NCBI GenBank assembly: GCA_024762485.1
Contig: JANTHH010000002.1
Span: 1 to 40,117 of the forward strand
Length of the DNA stretch: 40,117 nt
Direction of reading: 5' to 3'
Source of the DNA: Chromatiales bacterium
GTDB taxonomy: Bacteria; Pseudomonadota; Gammaproteobacteria; Chromatiales; Chromatiaceae
The stretch's first letter is position 1. Each line of letters opens with the position of its first letter. A model generated the notes under the pieces. That model was not told the origin of the DNA and ran no database searches. It saw only the letters and a program-made list of their open reading frames with translations. Positions 1-9,462 of this stretch are shown here, one piece after another. The translations under genes were made by a program, and so were the position numbers.

Positions 1-242
1 TCGATGCGCTCCTCGTATTGATCGAGGGGCAGCGTCCACAGCTGCTGCCAGTCCCCGACGTCGAGTATCCGCAATCCGCCTTGCTCGATGGCGCGATGGT
101 CCTGCCAGACGAACTCGCCCGGGAGGCTGCTGAGATAGATGATCAGCACGGCCAGTGACAGCAACGCGAGGTGGAGTGCCCGGCTTCGCGGTCTGAGGCC
201 GTCCGTTGCGCCCGGCAGGGTCTGGGAGGATTCCGTTGCCAT
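1..242 (-). CDS. Membrane protein, N-terminal fragment (possible TMTC/TPR glycosyltransferase-like protein), partial
   Basis: Only the first 80 codons lie in the window; the gene runs off the left edge. The ATG at 242 sits two bases after the hemJ stop codon, so it is probably translated from the same leftward transcript. The visible protein has a short polar N-terminus, one hydrophobic segment at about residues 23-38, and then the motif LPGEFVWQDH at about residues 41-50. That motif resembles the first periplasmic loop of large multi-spanning proteins of the TMTC/O-GlcNAc-transferase-like type, which often start with a transmembrane helix followed by GeFVwDDh. This family call is an inference from a short match. 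Without the rest of the gene the function is open. Confidence 0.5.
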   Translation of the reverse strand, partial: MATESSQTLPGATDGLRPRSRALHLALLSLAVLIIYLSSLPGEFVWQDHRAIEQGGLRILDVGDWQQLWTLPLDQYEERI

Positions 243-244
243 GG

Positions 245-667
245 CTATACCGGGCGGACGGTGGCCAGCAGCACAATGGCGACGAGGAAGATCACCGGTA
301 TCTCATTGAACCAGCGAAACCAGACGTGGCCATGGCGGTTGCGGTCGTGCTTGAAGTCGGTCACCAGCCTGCCGCAGACCAGGTGGTAGACCACCAGCAG
401 CGCGATCAGCACCAGCTTGACCTGCAGCCAGAGCATGCCGCCGTAGGCGGCCCAGGCGTAGTCGATCAGCATCCAGATACCGAAGACGAGGGTCGCGATA
501 CCACCGGGCAGGGTGATGCCGTAGTACAGCTTGCGTTCCATCACCTTGAAACGCGCATTCGATATCTCGTCATCCGCCATGGCGTGGTAGACGAACAGCC
601 GGGGCAGGTAAAACAGCCCGGCGAACCAGGTCACCATGAAGATGATGTGCAATCCCTTCAGCCACAT
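245..667 (-). CDS. hemJ: HemJ-type protoporphyrinogen IX oxidase (UPF0093/CopD-like membrane protein)
   Basis: A 140-residue integral membrane protein with four probable helices, the usual size for HemJ. HemJ oxidises protoporphyrinogen IX to protoporphyrin IX in heme synthesis in bacteria lacking HemG or HemY. The N-terminal signature around LKGLHIIFMVTWFAGL carries the conserved His7, and the second half has the W80-x3-K84 pair (LWLQVK) characteristic of the family. The C-terminus ends in another hydrophobic helix. It lies two bases after the upstream thioredoxin gene, in a packed leftward set with it, DUF4126 and clcA. No other heme gene is visible here, so context does not test the assignment. 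The alternative is a CopD-domain protein of unknown function, but length and motifs favour HemJ. Confidence 0.88.
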   Translation of the reverse strand: MWLKGLHIIFMVTWFAGLFYLPRLFVYHAMADDEISNARFKVMERKLYYGITLPGGIATLVFGIWMLIDYAWAAYGGMLWLQVKLVLIALLVVYHLVCGRLVTDFKHDRNRHGHVWFRWFNEIPVIFLVAIVLLATVRPV

Positions 668-669
668 GA

Positions 670-1179
670 TCAGGTCCTCGGCAGCAGGTCGAGAATGAGG
701 GAGCGGGTCTGCGCCATGTCCAGTGCACCGGTGTGCCTGAAGACGATATCGCCCGCGGGGCCGACCAGCACGTGGGTCGGGGTGACACGCACGTCACCGA
801 AGGCCCGGGTGACGCGTGATTCGAGGTCGAAGGCGAGGGGGTAGGGCGGGTCGAGCCGCTGTTGTACCTCGAGGATGCGAGCCGGTGGGTCATGGGGCAT
901 GGCCACGCCGATCATGCCCAGGCCGGCGGGTGACAGTTCGTGGTAAAGCTCGCCCAGTTCGGGCATCTCACGCAGGCAGGCAGGGCAGTCACTGGCCCAG
1001 AAACTGATCAGCAGGGGCCTGCCGCGGAAGTCGGCGAGGCCCAGCTGGCCACCCCGTGTGAGCACGAAGCTCACGGCCGCCGGGTCGATCCGCGCCTGCC
1101 GTTGCGAGGTCAGAGAGACGACGAACACCACTGCCAGCAGCGGCACGGCAATGGCCAGGCGTCTGGCGGGAATCCTCAT
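670..1179 (-). CDS. TlpA/ResA-like thiol-disulfide oxidoreductase, membrane-anchored
   Basis: A 169-residue protein with an N-terminal hydrophobic anchor (about residues 8-24) followed by a thioredoxin-like fold facing the periplasm. The redox motif is C65-P-A-C68 in the segment SFWASDCPAC, and the cis-proline loop is VTPTHVLVGP near residue 135. The family reduces disulfides or delivers reductant to periplasmic targets such as cytochrome c apoproteins; the partner here is unknown. The start codon overlaps the end of the DUF4126 gene by four bases, and hemJ follows two bases downstream, implying one transcript. Heme synthesis next door is compatible with a role in cytochrome maturation, but that is inference. 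Confidence 0.85.
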   Translation of the reverse strand: MRIPARRLAIAVPLLAVVFVVSLTSQRQARIDPAAVSFVLTRGGQLGLADFRGRPLLISFWASDCPACLREMPELGELYHELSPAGLGMIGVAMPHDPPARILEVQQRLDPPYPLAFDLESRVTRAFGDVRVTPTHVLVGPAGDIVFRHTGALDMAQTRSLILDLLPRT

Positions 1180-1898
1180 GGTTCGTCACGGGGCCCGGGG
1201 AGAGGGGTCGGCGGCGCCCCGGGGCCCTCGCCGGGAGGGGCACCCGGAGGTGGGGGTGTGGCGGTCGTCGTCCCGCTGACCGGGGCGGGCTGCGCGGAGC
1301 CCCCGCCGAGCATCCGTCCGAGGGCGGCGAACAAACGCTTCAGGGTGCGCCAGATCTTCGGCAGCAGCCAGGCGACGATGAGGATGAAGACGACCAGCGC
1401 GGCGATGAACAGCCAGGGGTGATGCAATGCGGCCCACATGCCGGCGAATACCGAGATGTCCTCCGCGACCGAGGCGGTCCAGTTGCTGAAGGGTTCCGGC
1501 GAGGTGTTGATCAGTGCCCGGGAGCCGGCCTTGGTGGCGTGGCTGGCGGTGGCCAGGGTGCCGCCCACCAGCAGCGCGGCGAACTCCGCCGCCGGCCCCA
1601 CGTCCAGACCCTGTGCGGCGCCCGCGGCGAGCACGGCCCCGGCCGGGATGCGGATGAAGGTGTGCAGGGTGTCCCAGGCGGAATCGACGCCGGGCACCTT
1701 GTCGGCGAAGAACTCGATGGCATACATCAGGCCGGCAGCGCCGAGCACCAGCGGGTTCTGCAGGATCTCCAGTTCTGGCGGCAGGTCGATCTGACCGGTG
1801 ACGCCCATCCAGCCCAGTGCGAGCACGGTGGCGTAGAGGTTGATGCCGGCGGCCCAGGAGGCCCCGAGCATGATTGAAATGGTGTGGACGGTATCCAT
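1176..1898 (-). CDS. DUF4126 family membrane protein with proline-rich tail
   Basis: A 240-residue membrane protein. The first 195 residues match the DUF4126 pattern: a glycine- and alanine-rich start (LGASWAAGINLYATVLALG), repeated hydrophobic helices, and the family-like stretch FADKVPGVDSAWDTLHTFIRIPAG. The last 40 or so residues are almost entirely Pro, Gly, Ala and Thr, a low-complexity cytoplasmic or periplasmic tail. The family has no established function that I know of. An AGGAAG ribosome-binding site precedes the ATG by about six bases. The gene starts three bases after clcA ends and overlaps the next gene by four bases, so it belongs to the clcA transcript and may assist an ion-transport or envelope task. 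Confidence 0.85.
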   Translation of the reverse strand: MDTVHTISIMLGASWAAGINLYATVLALGWMGVTGQIDLPPELEILQNPLVLGAAGLMYAIEFFADKVPGVDSAWDTLHTFIRIPAGAVLAAGAAQGLDVGPAAEFAALLVGGTLATASHATKAGSRALINTSPEPFSNWTASVAEDISVFAGMWAALHHPWLFIAALVVFILIVAWLLPKIWRTLKRLFAALGRMLGGGSAQPAPVSGTTTATPPPPGAPPGEGPGAPPTPLPGPRDEP

Positions 1899-1901
1899 AC
1901 G

Positions 1902-3212
1902 TCACTTCCTATGGCTTTTCTGTGCCTTCGGGGTGTCGTCCTCGCTGCGGAGGAAGGCCTGGGCGAGGCTCGCATACAGCGGTTGTGGACAGACCAGGTG
2001 GGCGCTCCCCGAGGCGATGAACGCGGTGGCCATCAGTGCCAGCAGCATGTCCTGGTTGGCAGTCATTTCCATCACGATGACGAAGGCGGTGATAGGCGAC
2101 TGTACCACGCCGGAAAAATACCCGACCATGCCGAGCAGGATCATCACCGACAGCGGTGCCACCGGCAGCAGATGGCCGATATCTGCACCGACCCCCGCGC
2201 CGGTGGCCAGCGAGGGCGCGAAGATGCCGCCGGGGATGCCGCTGAGGTATGAGGCCAGGGTCGAGCCCATCTTGTAGAACGGATACCAGGGATCCAGCGG
2301 GGCGTTGCCGTCGATGATGGCCTTGGCCTCGGCATAACCGGTGCCGCTGGCCGTGTAGCCGGAAAGATAGCCGATGACCGCCACCGCGATGCCGGTCAGC
2401 AGGGCCACCAGCAGCGGGCGGCTGCGGGCGGCGGGAGCGATCCAGCGTACCCCCTGGATCATCCCGGTGCTGAACAGCCCGCCCAGCAGGCCACCGAGCA
2501 CTCCGCAGATCGGTACCGCGAGCCAGGTGCTCGCCTCACCCATCATGGCATCTGACTGGCCGAAGTAGGTATAGGGGCCGGAGATCGCCAGCGCGGTGAC
2601 GCCGGCAAACACCACTGCGGTGATGACGATGCCGCTGGTGCGCTGCTCGAAGGAGCGGCTCATCTCCTCGATGGCGAACACCACCCCCGCCAGCGGCGTG
2701 TTGAATGCGGCGGCGATGCCGGCGGCACCACCGGCAAGGATCAGCCCACGCTCCATGTAGTGGGCGGGAAAGCGGGCAAAGCCGCCGAGCGAATGCATCA
2801 GTGCTGCGCCGATGTGCACCGAGGGGCCCTCGCGGCCGATGGAGGCCCCGGACAGCAGGCCGAGCAGGGTCAGCAGGACCTTGCCGATGGCGATCCGGAT
2901 CGACAGTAGTGCGTCGCGGCGACGCATCTCCAGCGAGGCGATGACCTGAGGGATGCCGCTGCCCTGCGAGCCGGGGAAGAAGCGGCGCGTGAGCCAGGCG
3001 ATCAGCACCAGACCCAGGGGTGTCAGTGCCAGGGGCAGCAGCGGATTGTATTGCGCCAGCTGGATGAACAGTCCATTGGCATGCTCGGCCAGTTCTGCGA
3101 ACAGGGCGCAAGCCAGACCCACCAGGACGGCACCCAGCCAGAACACCAGGCGCACCTTCCAGGCCCTGGCGGAGAGCAGTTTTCGCCGTGCGCGGCGGAT
3201 ATGGCGACGCAT
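1902..3212 (-). CDS. clcA: CLC-family chloride channel / H+-Cl- antiporter
   Basis: A 436-residue CLC protein without a C-terminal CBS pair. All three anion-pathway signatures are present: GSGIPQ at 84-89, GREGP at 126-130 with gating Glu128, and GIFAPSLATG further on. The pathway tyrosine lies in QPLYASLAQ near the C-terminus. The IEEM segment (181-184) carries the glutamate that acts as internal proton acceptor in E. coli ClcA, so it is more likely a 2Cl-/H+ exchanger than a simple channel. It is the first gene of the leftward operon and is divergent from argC, with a 121-bp gap. The ribosome-binding site before the ATG is weak (AAGAA). Substrate selectivity cannot be read with certainty; the serine in GSGIP fits chloride rather than nitrate. 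Confidence 0.93.
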   Translation of the reverse strand: MRRHIRRARRKLLSARAWKVRLVFWLGAVLVGLACALFAELAEHANGLFIQLAQYNPLLPLALTPLGLVLIAWLTRRFFPGSQGSGIPQVIASLEMRRRDALLSIRIAIGKVLLTLLGLLSGASIGREGPSVHIGAALMHSLGGFARFPAHYMERGLILAGGAAGIAAAFNTPLAGVVFAIEEMSRSFEQRTSGIVITAVVFAGVTALAISGPYTYFGQSDAMMGEASTWLAVPICGVLGGLLGGLFSTGMIQGVRWIAPAARSRPLLVALLTGIAVAVIGYLSGYTASGTGYAEAKAIIDGNAPLDPWYPFYKMGSTLASYLSGIPGGIFAPSLATGAGVGADIGHLLPVAPLSVMILLGMVGYFSGVVQSPITAFVIVMEMTANQDMLLALMATAFIASGSAHLVCPQPLYASLAQAFLRSEDDTPKAQKSHRK

Positions 3213-3333
3213 GTTCTTGTGCTGTTGTCAGCCTTTTAACCGGGTCCTGAGTGTATCATGGGGTATTTAGGCCCGGACGGCGCAGTGCTGCCCGGTCGGG
3301 TCGGTGACATCATCCAGCGACCAGAGAAGGCAC

Positions 3334-4362
3334 ATGATCAAGATCGGCATCGTCGGCGGCACCGGCTACACCGGGGTGGAATTGCTGAGGTTGCTCGCCA
3401 CCCATCCCCAGGCAAGTCTCCAGGTCATCACTTCCCGTTCCGAGGCGGGGACCCCGGTGGCCGACCTGTTCGGCAACCTGCGCGGTCACGTCGACATCCC
3501 CTTCACCGCGCCCGACAGTGCCTCGCTGGCGGCGTGCGACCTGGTGTTCTTCGCCACCCCCAATGGCACCGCCATGAAGCGGGTGCCGGAGTTGCTGGCG
3601 GCGGGGGTCAGGGTGATCGACCTGGCAGCGGACTTCCGTCTCAGGGACCCGGCGGAGTGGGCGCAGTGGTACGGCATGCCCCATGCCTGCCCGGAGCTGC
3701 TGGCCGAGGCGGTGTACGGCCTGCCGGAGGTCAACCGCGAGGCGATCCGCGGTGCGCGCCTGGTGGCCAACCCCGGCTGCTATCCCACCGCGGCCACCCT
3801 GGGCCTGCTGCCGCTGGTGGAGGCAGGGCTGGTGGACAACCAGACACTGGTGGCCGACTGCAAGTCGGGCGTCAGTGGCGCGGGTCGCGGCGCCAGTGTC
3901 GGCACCCTGATGGCCGAGGTCAACGAGAGCTTCAAGGCCTATGCGGTGCCCGGCCATCGTCATCTGCCCGAGATCAGCCAGAATCTGGGCGAGGCGGCCG
4001 GCGGCCGTGTCGGCCTGACCTTCGTCCCCCACCTGTTGCCGATGACCCGCGGCATCCATGCCACCCTTTATGCCCGTGGCGTGGCCGATGTCGACCTGCA
4101 GGCGCTGTTCGAGCAACGCTACGCCGGCGAGCCCTTCGTCGACGTGCTGCCCGCCGGCTCCCATCCCGAGACCCGGACCGTACGCGGGGTGAATCACTGC
4201 CGCATCGCCGTGCACCGGCCACAGGGGGGCGACACCGTGGTGGTGCTGTCGGTCATCGACAACCTGACCAAGGGCGCCGCCGGCCAGGCGGTACAGAACA
4301 TGAATCTGATGTTTGGCCTGGATGAGGCCGCGGGCCTCGGTCAGGTCGCGCTGCTGCCCTGA
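3334..4362 (+). CDS. argC: N-acetyl-gamma-glutamyl-phosphate reductase (ArgC)
   Basis: A 342-residue enzyme that reduces N-acetylglutamyl-5-phosphate to the semialdehyde with NADPH in arginine synthesis. The Rossmann motif GGTGYTG is at residues 8-14, and the catalytic cysteine is Cys149 in ANPGCYPTA. The conserved GHRHLPEI segment follows. The reading frame extends ten codons upstream to 3304, but the family begins at [11 protein letters not shown] and a GAGAAGG ribosome-binding site ends three bases before 3334, so I use that start. It is the first gene of the rightward group and its stop codon overlaps the DUF6776 start by one base. It appears as a lone arg gene here, as is usual when arg genes are scattered. 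Confidence 0.96.
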   Translation: MIKIGIVGGTGYTGVELLRLLATHPQASLQVITSRSEAGTPVADLFGNLRGHVDIPFTAPDSASLAACDLVFFATPNGTAMKRVPELLAAGVRVIDLAADFRLRDPAEWAQWYGMPHACPELLAEAVYGLPEVNREAIRGARLVANPGCYPTAATLGLLPLVEAGLVDNQTLVADCKSGVSGAGRGASVGTLMAEVNESFKAYAVPGHRHLPEISQNLGEAAGGRVGLTFVPHLLPMTRGIHATLYARGVADVDLQALFEQRYAGEPFVDVLPAGSHPETRTVRGVNHCRIAVHRPQGGDTVVVLSVIDNLTKGAAGQAVQNMNLMFGLDEAAGLGQVALLP

Positions 4363-5096
4363 TGAAACGGGTCAGGCCGCCGCGTATCGTCACGCCGCAT
4401 ATCAGCCAGCCGGGTGGCAAGGGCTCGTTCTGGCTGCTGATCCTGGGTCTGGTTGCCCTGTTCTTCTGGACCTGGCAGGTATTCGATTACGGCCGGGAGT
4501 GGGCGGGCTACGAGGGCGAGCGGACGGCAGAAGAGCTGGCGTCACTGCAGCAGCAGGTGGCCGATCTGGATGCCGAACGGGACCGCCTCAAGCTGCAACT
4601 TGCCACCTGCACACGCAACGGCCAGATCGACCGTGATGCGGTCCGCCGTGCCCAGGTCGAGTTGCGCGAGCTGCAGACGCGGCAGGCGAGTGTGCAGCAG
4701 GAGCTGGAGCTGCTGCGCGGGGTGCTGTCCCGGGGTGAGGGGCCGTTGCAGGTGCGGAACCTGAGACTCCAGTCGCTGCCTGAAAAGGGACATTTCCGCT
4801 ACAGTTTCACCATAGCCCAGGTGTTGAGCGGTCTCGGCAAGACCACCGGGACCGTGCGTTTCCTCCTCCGAGGCAAGGCCGACGGCAAGGCGAAGGCGCT
4901 GAAGATGAAGGAACTGACGGGGGGCGAGCGGGATATCCACCGCCTTGATTTCACCCATTACCAGGATTTCAGCGGTGAACTGCAACTGCCGGCAGGTTTC
5001 AAGCCGGAGACCCTGACGGTGGATATCCGTCCGGCCGGCAAGAAGCTGCGCCGGGAGACGCTGGACTTCCAGTGGCAAAAACTCATCCGGCCCTGA
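4362..5096 (+). CDS. DUF6776-like single-pass membrane protein with coiled coil
   Basis: A 244-residue protein with a basic N-terminus, one transmembrane helix (about 23-41), a charged coiled-coil stretch rich in Leu, Gln, Glu and Arg (about 54-120), and a C-terminal beta-rich domain (about 128-244) containing the segment HFRYSFTIAQVL. This architecture and its position between argC and a bactofilin gene match the DUF6776 proteins of gammaproteobacteria. Translation is coupled to argC through a TGATG overlap. The bactofilin starts 52 bases downstream. I infer a periplasmic C-terminal domain and a possible role linking the bactofilin scaffold to the envelope; no biochemical function is established to my knowledge. 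Confidence 0.78.
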   Translation: MKRVRPPRIVTPHISQPGGKGSFWLLILGLVALFFWTWQVFDYGREWAGYEGERTAEELASLQQQVADLDAERDRLKLQLATCTRNGQIDRDAVRRAQVELRELQTRQASVQQELELLRGVLSRGEGPLQVRNLRLQSLPEKGHFRYSFTIAQVLSGLGKTTGTVRFLLRGKADGKAKALKMKELTGGERDIHRLDFTHYQDFSGELQLPAGFKPETLTVDIRPAGKKLRRETLDFQWQKLIRP

Positions 5097-5148
5097 TGCG
5101 CTCGGGTCGCAGCGAAAAGACGGAATACGGAATAACGAGGGCAGGACA

Positions 5149-5565
5149 GTGAGAAGGAAGAAGCAGAAGACACCCAAGGTCAGCACTGTCATCGGTCAGG
5201 ATACGGTGATTACCGGCGATGTGATGTTTGCCGGCGGCCTGCATCTGGACGGCGAGATCCACGGCAACCTCGCCACCTCCCCGCAGGCCACCTCCACCCT
5301 GATCGTCAGCGAGAAGGGTCGGGTGGAGGGCGACGTCCACGTCGATACCCTGATTCTCAATGGCACCATTGTCGGGGATGTCTACGTCAACGAGCGGGTC
5401 GAGCTGGCGGCGCAGGCGCGGGTCTCCGGCACCGTCCGTTATCGCATGCTGGAGATGGCCATGGGCGCGGAGGTCAACGGCCAGTTGGTGCGCGTTGACG
5501 AACCGGACGGCGGCGCGACACCACTGGCCACCACCCCCACCGACGTCGACCCCGAGGCCGCCTGA
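5149..5565 (+). CDS. Bactofilin (polymer-forming cytoskeletal protein)
   Basis: A 138-residue bactofilin. A short basic N-terminus (RRKKQK) precedes the repetitive beta-helix domain from about residue 15 to 120, with the typical cadence TVITGDVMFAGGLHLDGEIHG and later VEGDVHV and IVGDVYV turns. The C-terminal tail is Pro/Thr/Ala-rich. Bactofilins self-assemble without nucleotide into membrane-associated filaments that position wall or envelope enzymes. The start is GTG; a GAGG ribosome-binding site lies about nine bases upstream and no closer ATG fits the domain. The neighbouring DUF6776 membrane protein is the likeliest partner. No M23 peptidase gene, a common companion, is present in this window. 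Confidence 0.92.
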   Translation: MRRKKQKTPKVSTVIGQDTVITGDVMFAGGLHLDGEIHGNLATSPQATSTLIVSEKGRVEGDVHVDTLILNGTIVGDVYVNERVELAAQARVSGTVRYRMLEMAMGAEVNGQLVRVDEPDGGATPLATTPTDVDPEAA

Positions 5566-5571
5566 AGTGAA

Positions 5572-5603
5572 ATACTTGACTGTTTTGCTCGGAAAATTAT
5601 ACT
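5572..5603 (+). promoter_or_regulatory. erpA promoter with IscR type 1-like element
   Basis: TTGACT (5576-5581) and TATACT (5598-5603) are separated by 16 bases and lie 48 bases before the erpA ATG, a good sigma-70-type promoter. The -35 box is embedded in ATACTTGACT (5572-5581), a perfect fit to the left half of the IscR type 1 consensus (ATASYYGACT). The right half, up to 5596, is degenerate: GCTCGG in place of AGTCRR. IscR with its Fe-S cluster represses erpA in E. coli, and the site overlaps the promoter in the same way. Regulation is inferred; the promoter call is from sequence. Confidence 0.7.
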
Positions 5604-5651
5604 GACCCGATCCGGTCCCCGTGACCGCACGAGATTAACAGGTGAAAGGCT

Positions 5652-6005
5652 ATGACAGAACAGGCTGCAGAACATACGGACTCTCTCGCGTTCACCCCGG
5701 CCGCGGCCGCCAAGGTGGCCTCGCTGATCGAGGAGGAAGGCAATCCGGACCTGATGCTGCGCATCTACGTGCAGGGTGGTGGTTGCTCCGGCTTCCAGTA
5801 TGGATTCACCTTCGATGAAAACATCAACGAAGGCGACGAGAAGGTGGTGACCGATGGCGTGACCCTGCTCATCGATCCCATGAGCGTGCAATACCTGATG
5901 GGTGCCGAGGTCGATTATTCCGAAGGACTCCAAGGGGCGCAGTTCGTGATCCGTAACCCCAATGCGACCACTACCTGTGGCTGCGGGTCGTCCTTCTCCG
6001 TCTGA
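5652..6005 (+). CDS. erpA: Iron-sulfur cluster insertion protein ErpA (A-type carrier)
   Basis: A 117-residue A-type Fe-S carrier. The three cluster cysteines are Cys45 in [11 protein letters not shown] and Cys109 and Cys111 in TTCGCGSSF, the invariant arrangement. ErpA hands Fe-S clusters to apoproteins, including the isoprenoid enzymes IspG and IspH. Length and the [15 protein letters not shown] segment match ErpA better than IscA or SufA. A GTGAAAGG ribosome-binding site precedes the ATG. It has its own promoter after the bactofilin gene and is followed by a strong intrinsic terminator, so it can be expressed separately from the upstream genes. Confidence 0.95.
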   Translation: MTEQAAEHTDSLAFTPAAAAKVASLIEEEGNPDLMLRIYVQGGGCSGFQYGFTFDENINEGDEKVVTDGVTLLIDPMSVQYLMGAEVDYSEGLQGAQFVIRNPNATTTCGCGSSFSV

Positions 6006-6028
6006 CCAGTCATGCTGGCAGCGGTTTG

Positions 6029-6054
6029 AAAAAAGCGCCTGCGGGCGCTTTTTT
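6029..6054. terminator. Intrinsic terminator after erpA
   Basis: A perfect GCGCC/GGCGC stem with a four-base TGCG loop is flanked by six A residues on the left and six T residues on the right. The A and T runs lengthen the stem and give a U-tract in either direction. It lies 23 bases after the erpA stop and 18 bases before the exonuclease gene, so it separates the two units. It is structurally bidirectional, but no leftward gene ends here. Confidence 0.88.
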
Positions 6055-6072
6055 CGTTAGGATGCGCTCTCC

Positions 6073-6829
6073 ATGCGCGTCATCACTCTCAACGTCAACG
6101 GTATCCGTTCCGCCGCCCGTAAGGGGTTCTATTATTGGCTGCGCCGGCAAAAGGCCGATGTGGTCTGCCTGCAGGAACTGAAGGCCCAGTTGCACCAGTT
6201 GGAGGACAGACAGTTCTGGCCTCCGAGTTTCAATTGTTACTACCACACGGCTGAACGCAAGGGTTACAGCGGCGTCGCTATCTATGCCCGTCGCGAGCCG
6301 GATGAGGTGATCACGGGCATCGGCTGGCCCGAGTTCGATGCCGAGGGTCGCTGGATCGAGGCCCGCTTCGGCGCGCTCAGCGTGGTCTCGCTGTACCTGC
6401 CGTCGGGTTCCTCCGGCGAGGCCCGTCAGCAGGTCAAGTTCGAGGTCATGGAGCGGTTGCTGCCCTACCTGCGCGAGCTGCGGCACAGCGGCCGCGAATA
6501 CATCCTCTGTGGCGACTGGAACATCGCCCACCGGCCCATTGATCTGAAGAACTGGCGCAGCAATCAGAAGAACTCCGGTTTCCTCCCCGAAGAACGGGCC
6601 TGGCTCGACAAGCTGTTCGACGAGGTGGGGTACGTGGATGCCTTTCGGGTCGTCAACCAGGAACCGGAACAGTACACCTGGTGGTCTAACCGGGGCCGCG
6701 CCTGGGAGAAGAACGTGGGCTGGCGCATCGACTACCAGGTGATCACCCCCGGTCTGCGCGACAGGGTGCGCGCCGCGAGCATCTACACCCGCAAACGCTT
6801 CTCCGACCATGCCCCGCTGATCATCGATT

Positions 6830-6846
<17 letters not shown>
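6073..6846 (+). CDS. xthA: Exodeoxyribonuclease III (XthA-type AP endonuclease)
   Basis: A 257-residue exonuclease III-family enzyme (EEP fold) acting in base excision repair at abasic sites and as a 3'-5' exonuclease. Catalytic positions are recognisable: Asn7, Glu35 (LQELKA), Tyr108 (SLYLPSG), Asp148 and Asn150 (CGDWNIAH), Asp220 (WRIDYQ) and the Asp245-His246 pair (SDHAPL). The WWSNRGRAWEKNVGWR stretch is the usual DNA-contact region of the ExoIII rather than the APE1-like branch. It begins just after the erpA terminator. Its last 17 bases overlap the start of the permease gene in another frame, so the two are probably co-translated. Confidence 0.94.
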
Positions 6847-8211
<1,365 letters not shown>

Positions 8212-8212
<1 letters not shown>

Positions 8213-8922
8213 TGGAATTCCACAACCTGCTGGGCTTCGAGATGGGCTGGCTGAGCATCTTCCTGCTTGGCCTGCTTGGCGGCGTGCACTGCGTCGGCAT
8301 GTGCGGGGGGATTGTCGGTGCCCTGACCCTCGGGTTGCCGGACGAGATGCGTGGCGGCTGGCGCATGTGGCCCTATCTGCTGGCATACAACGCCGGCAGG
8401 ATCACCAGTTACGTGCTGGCAGGGACGATTGCTGGCGGCCTGGGCTGGCTGCTGGCAGGTTTTCTTCCGGTCCAGCTGGCGCAGAATCTGCTACTGGGAT
8501 TCGCCGGTATCTTCATGGTGCTGCTGGGTCTCTACCTCAGCGGCTGGTGGCCGGTGCTGTCACGGCTGGAAGCGCTGGGAGGCGCCCTCTGGCGGCGAAT
8601 CGAGCCGTGGGGGCGCGGTCTGATGCCGGTCAGGAATGTGCGCCAGGCGCTGCTGTTGGGGATGCTCTGGGGCTGGGTGCCCTGCGGCATGGTCTACGGT
8701 GCGCTGGTGGGCGCGGTATCGGCGGGTGGACCGCTCAGCGGCGGTGCCTGGATGCTCGCCTTCGGTCTCGGCACCCTGCCCAATCTGCTGCTGATGGGTG
8801 CGGCCGCTGGCTGGCTGGCGCGTTGGGTCAGGCACCCGCTGGTACGCACCCTCGCCGGCACCCTGGTGTTGGCGATGGGGGTGATGACGTTGCTGCGCGC
8901 GGCCCAGGGACTCTGGGCCTGA
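8212..8922 (+). CDS. Sulfite exporter TauE/SafE-family (DsbD-like) membrane protein
   Basis: A 236-residue protein with about six transmembrane helices. The motif GGVHCVGMCGG early in the protein and WVPCGMVYGAL near residue 160 are typical of the DsbD_2/TauE-SafE-like group that often sits beside cbb3 oxidase or copper genes. The paired intramembrane cysteines suggest thiol or metal handling, though family members have been annotated as sulfite exporters mainly by homology. The ATG overlaps the permease stop by one base. The stop lies only five bases from the stop of the convergent DUF4426 gene. No cco, cop or sulfur-oxidation gene is in view, so the substrate is unknown. Confidence 0.82.
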
Positions 8923-8927
8923 AGTGC

Positions 8928-9371
8928 TCAGTCGGTATAGAACTCGTGGGTCATGCGCGCCCTGTAGGGCAGGCGCTCACCCTCCGGTATCACCTCGATG
9001 AGGAAGTTCAGCCGTTCGCGGTGGGCCACCGGAAAATCGCCGATGTAGTAGACGGCATCGCCATCACGTATCTCCCGCACCGGGATCTGCCGTTCCTGGC
9101 CGATGAGGTTGCGTGCACTGACTCTGACCCTGGCCGGGACCGGTTTGCCGGTCGTGCCGGGGATCTCCTTGATGACACTGATGTTGATCATCGCCCGGCT
9201 CTTGCTGCGCTTGATGCCGTAGTTCGACGCCACCTTGGGGTCGAGGATGTCAGTGGTCAGGGCGTTGTGGTGGATGGTGTAACCGGGTACCCGTGTGCTG
9301 TTCTCGGCAGTTGCGCTCACTGACAGCAACAGCAGCAGGCAGGTCGTGATGAGGCTTGCTGGTCTTCTCAT
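8928..9371 (-). CDS. DUF4426 family exported protein
   Basis: A 147-residue protein with a clear signal peptide (about residues 1-22, ending near SATAEN). The mature part shows the DUF4426 pattern: the segment VPGYTIHHNALTTDILDPKV, then VASNYGIKRSKSRAMINISV, and a C-terminal FLIEVIPEG strand. It is likely a small periplasmic beta-sandwich protein of unknown function found in gammaproteobacteria near yggS-proC-yggT genes. The frame extends upstream to 9548, but that part lacks family features. A GAGGTG ribosome-binding site lies just before the chosen ATG and the signal peptide begins there. It ends five bases from the convergent TauE/SafE-like gene. Confidence 0.86.
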   Translation of the reverse strand: MRRPASLITTCLLLLLSVSATAENSTRVPGYTIHHNALTTDILDPKVASNYGIKRSKSRAMINISVIKEIPGTTGKPVPARVRVSARNLIGQERQIPVREIRDGDAVYYIGDFPVAHRERLNFLIEVIPEGERLPYRARMTHEFYTD

Positions 9372-9462
9372 GGGGACACCTCTTTTTTTGTTGGCTCCAT
9401 GAGACTGACTATAGACGGTTTTGTCATCGGGCGAGCCCCGCCGCCCGGTTGTCCCTGGAACT

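Noticed and set aside
3213-3333. Promoter in the clcA-argC divergent gap
   Set aside because: TATCAT near 3254 has no -35 partner at acceptable spacing, and no arginine-regulator site is recognisable.
9394-9462. GGGCG/CGCCC stem between the dynamin and DUF4426 genes as a terminator
   Set aside because: Short stem, no U-tract on the leftward strand, and the genes may be co-transcribed.
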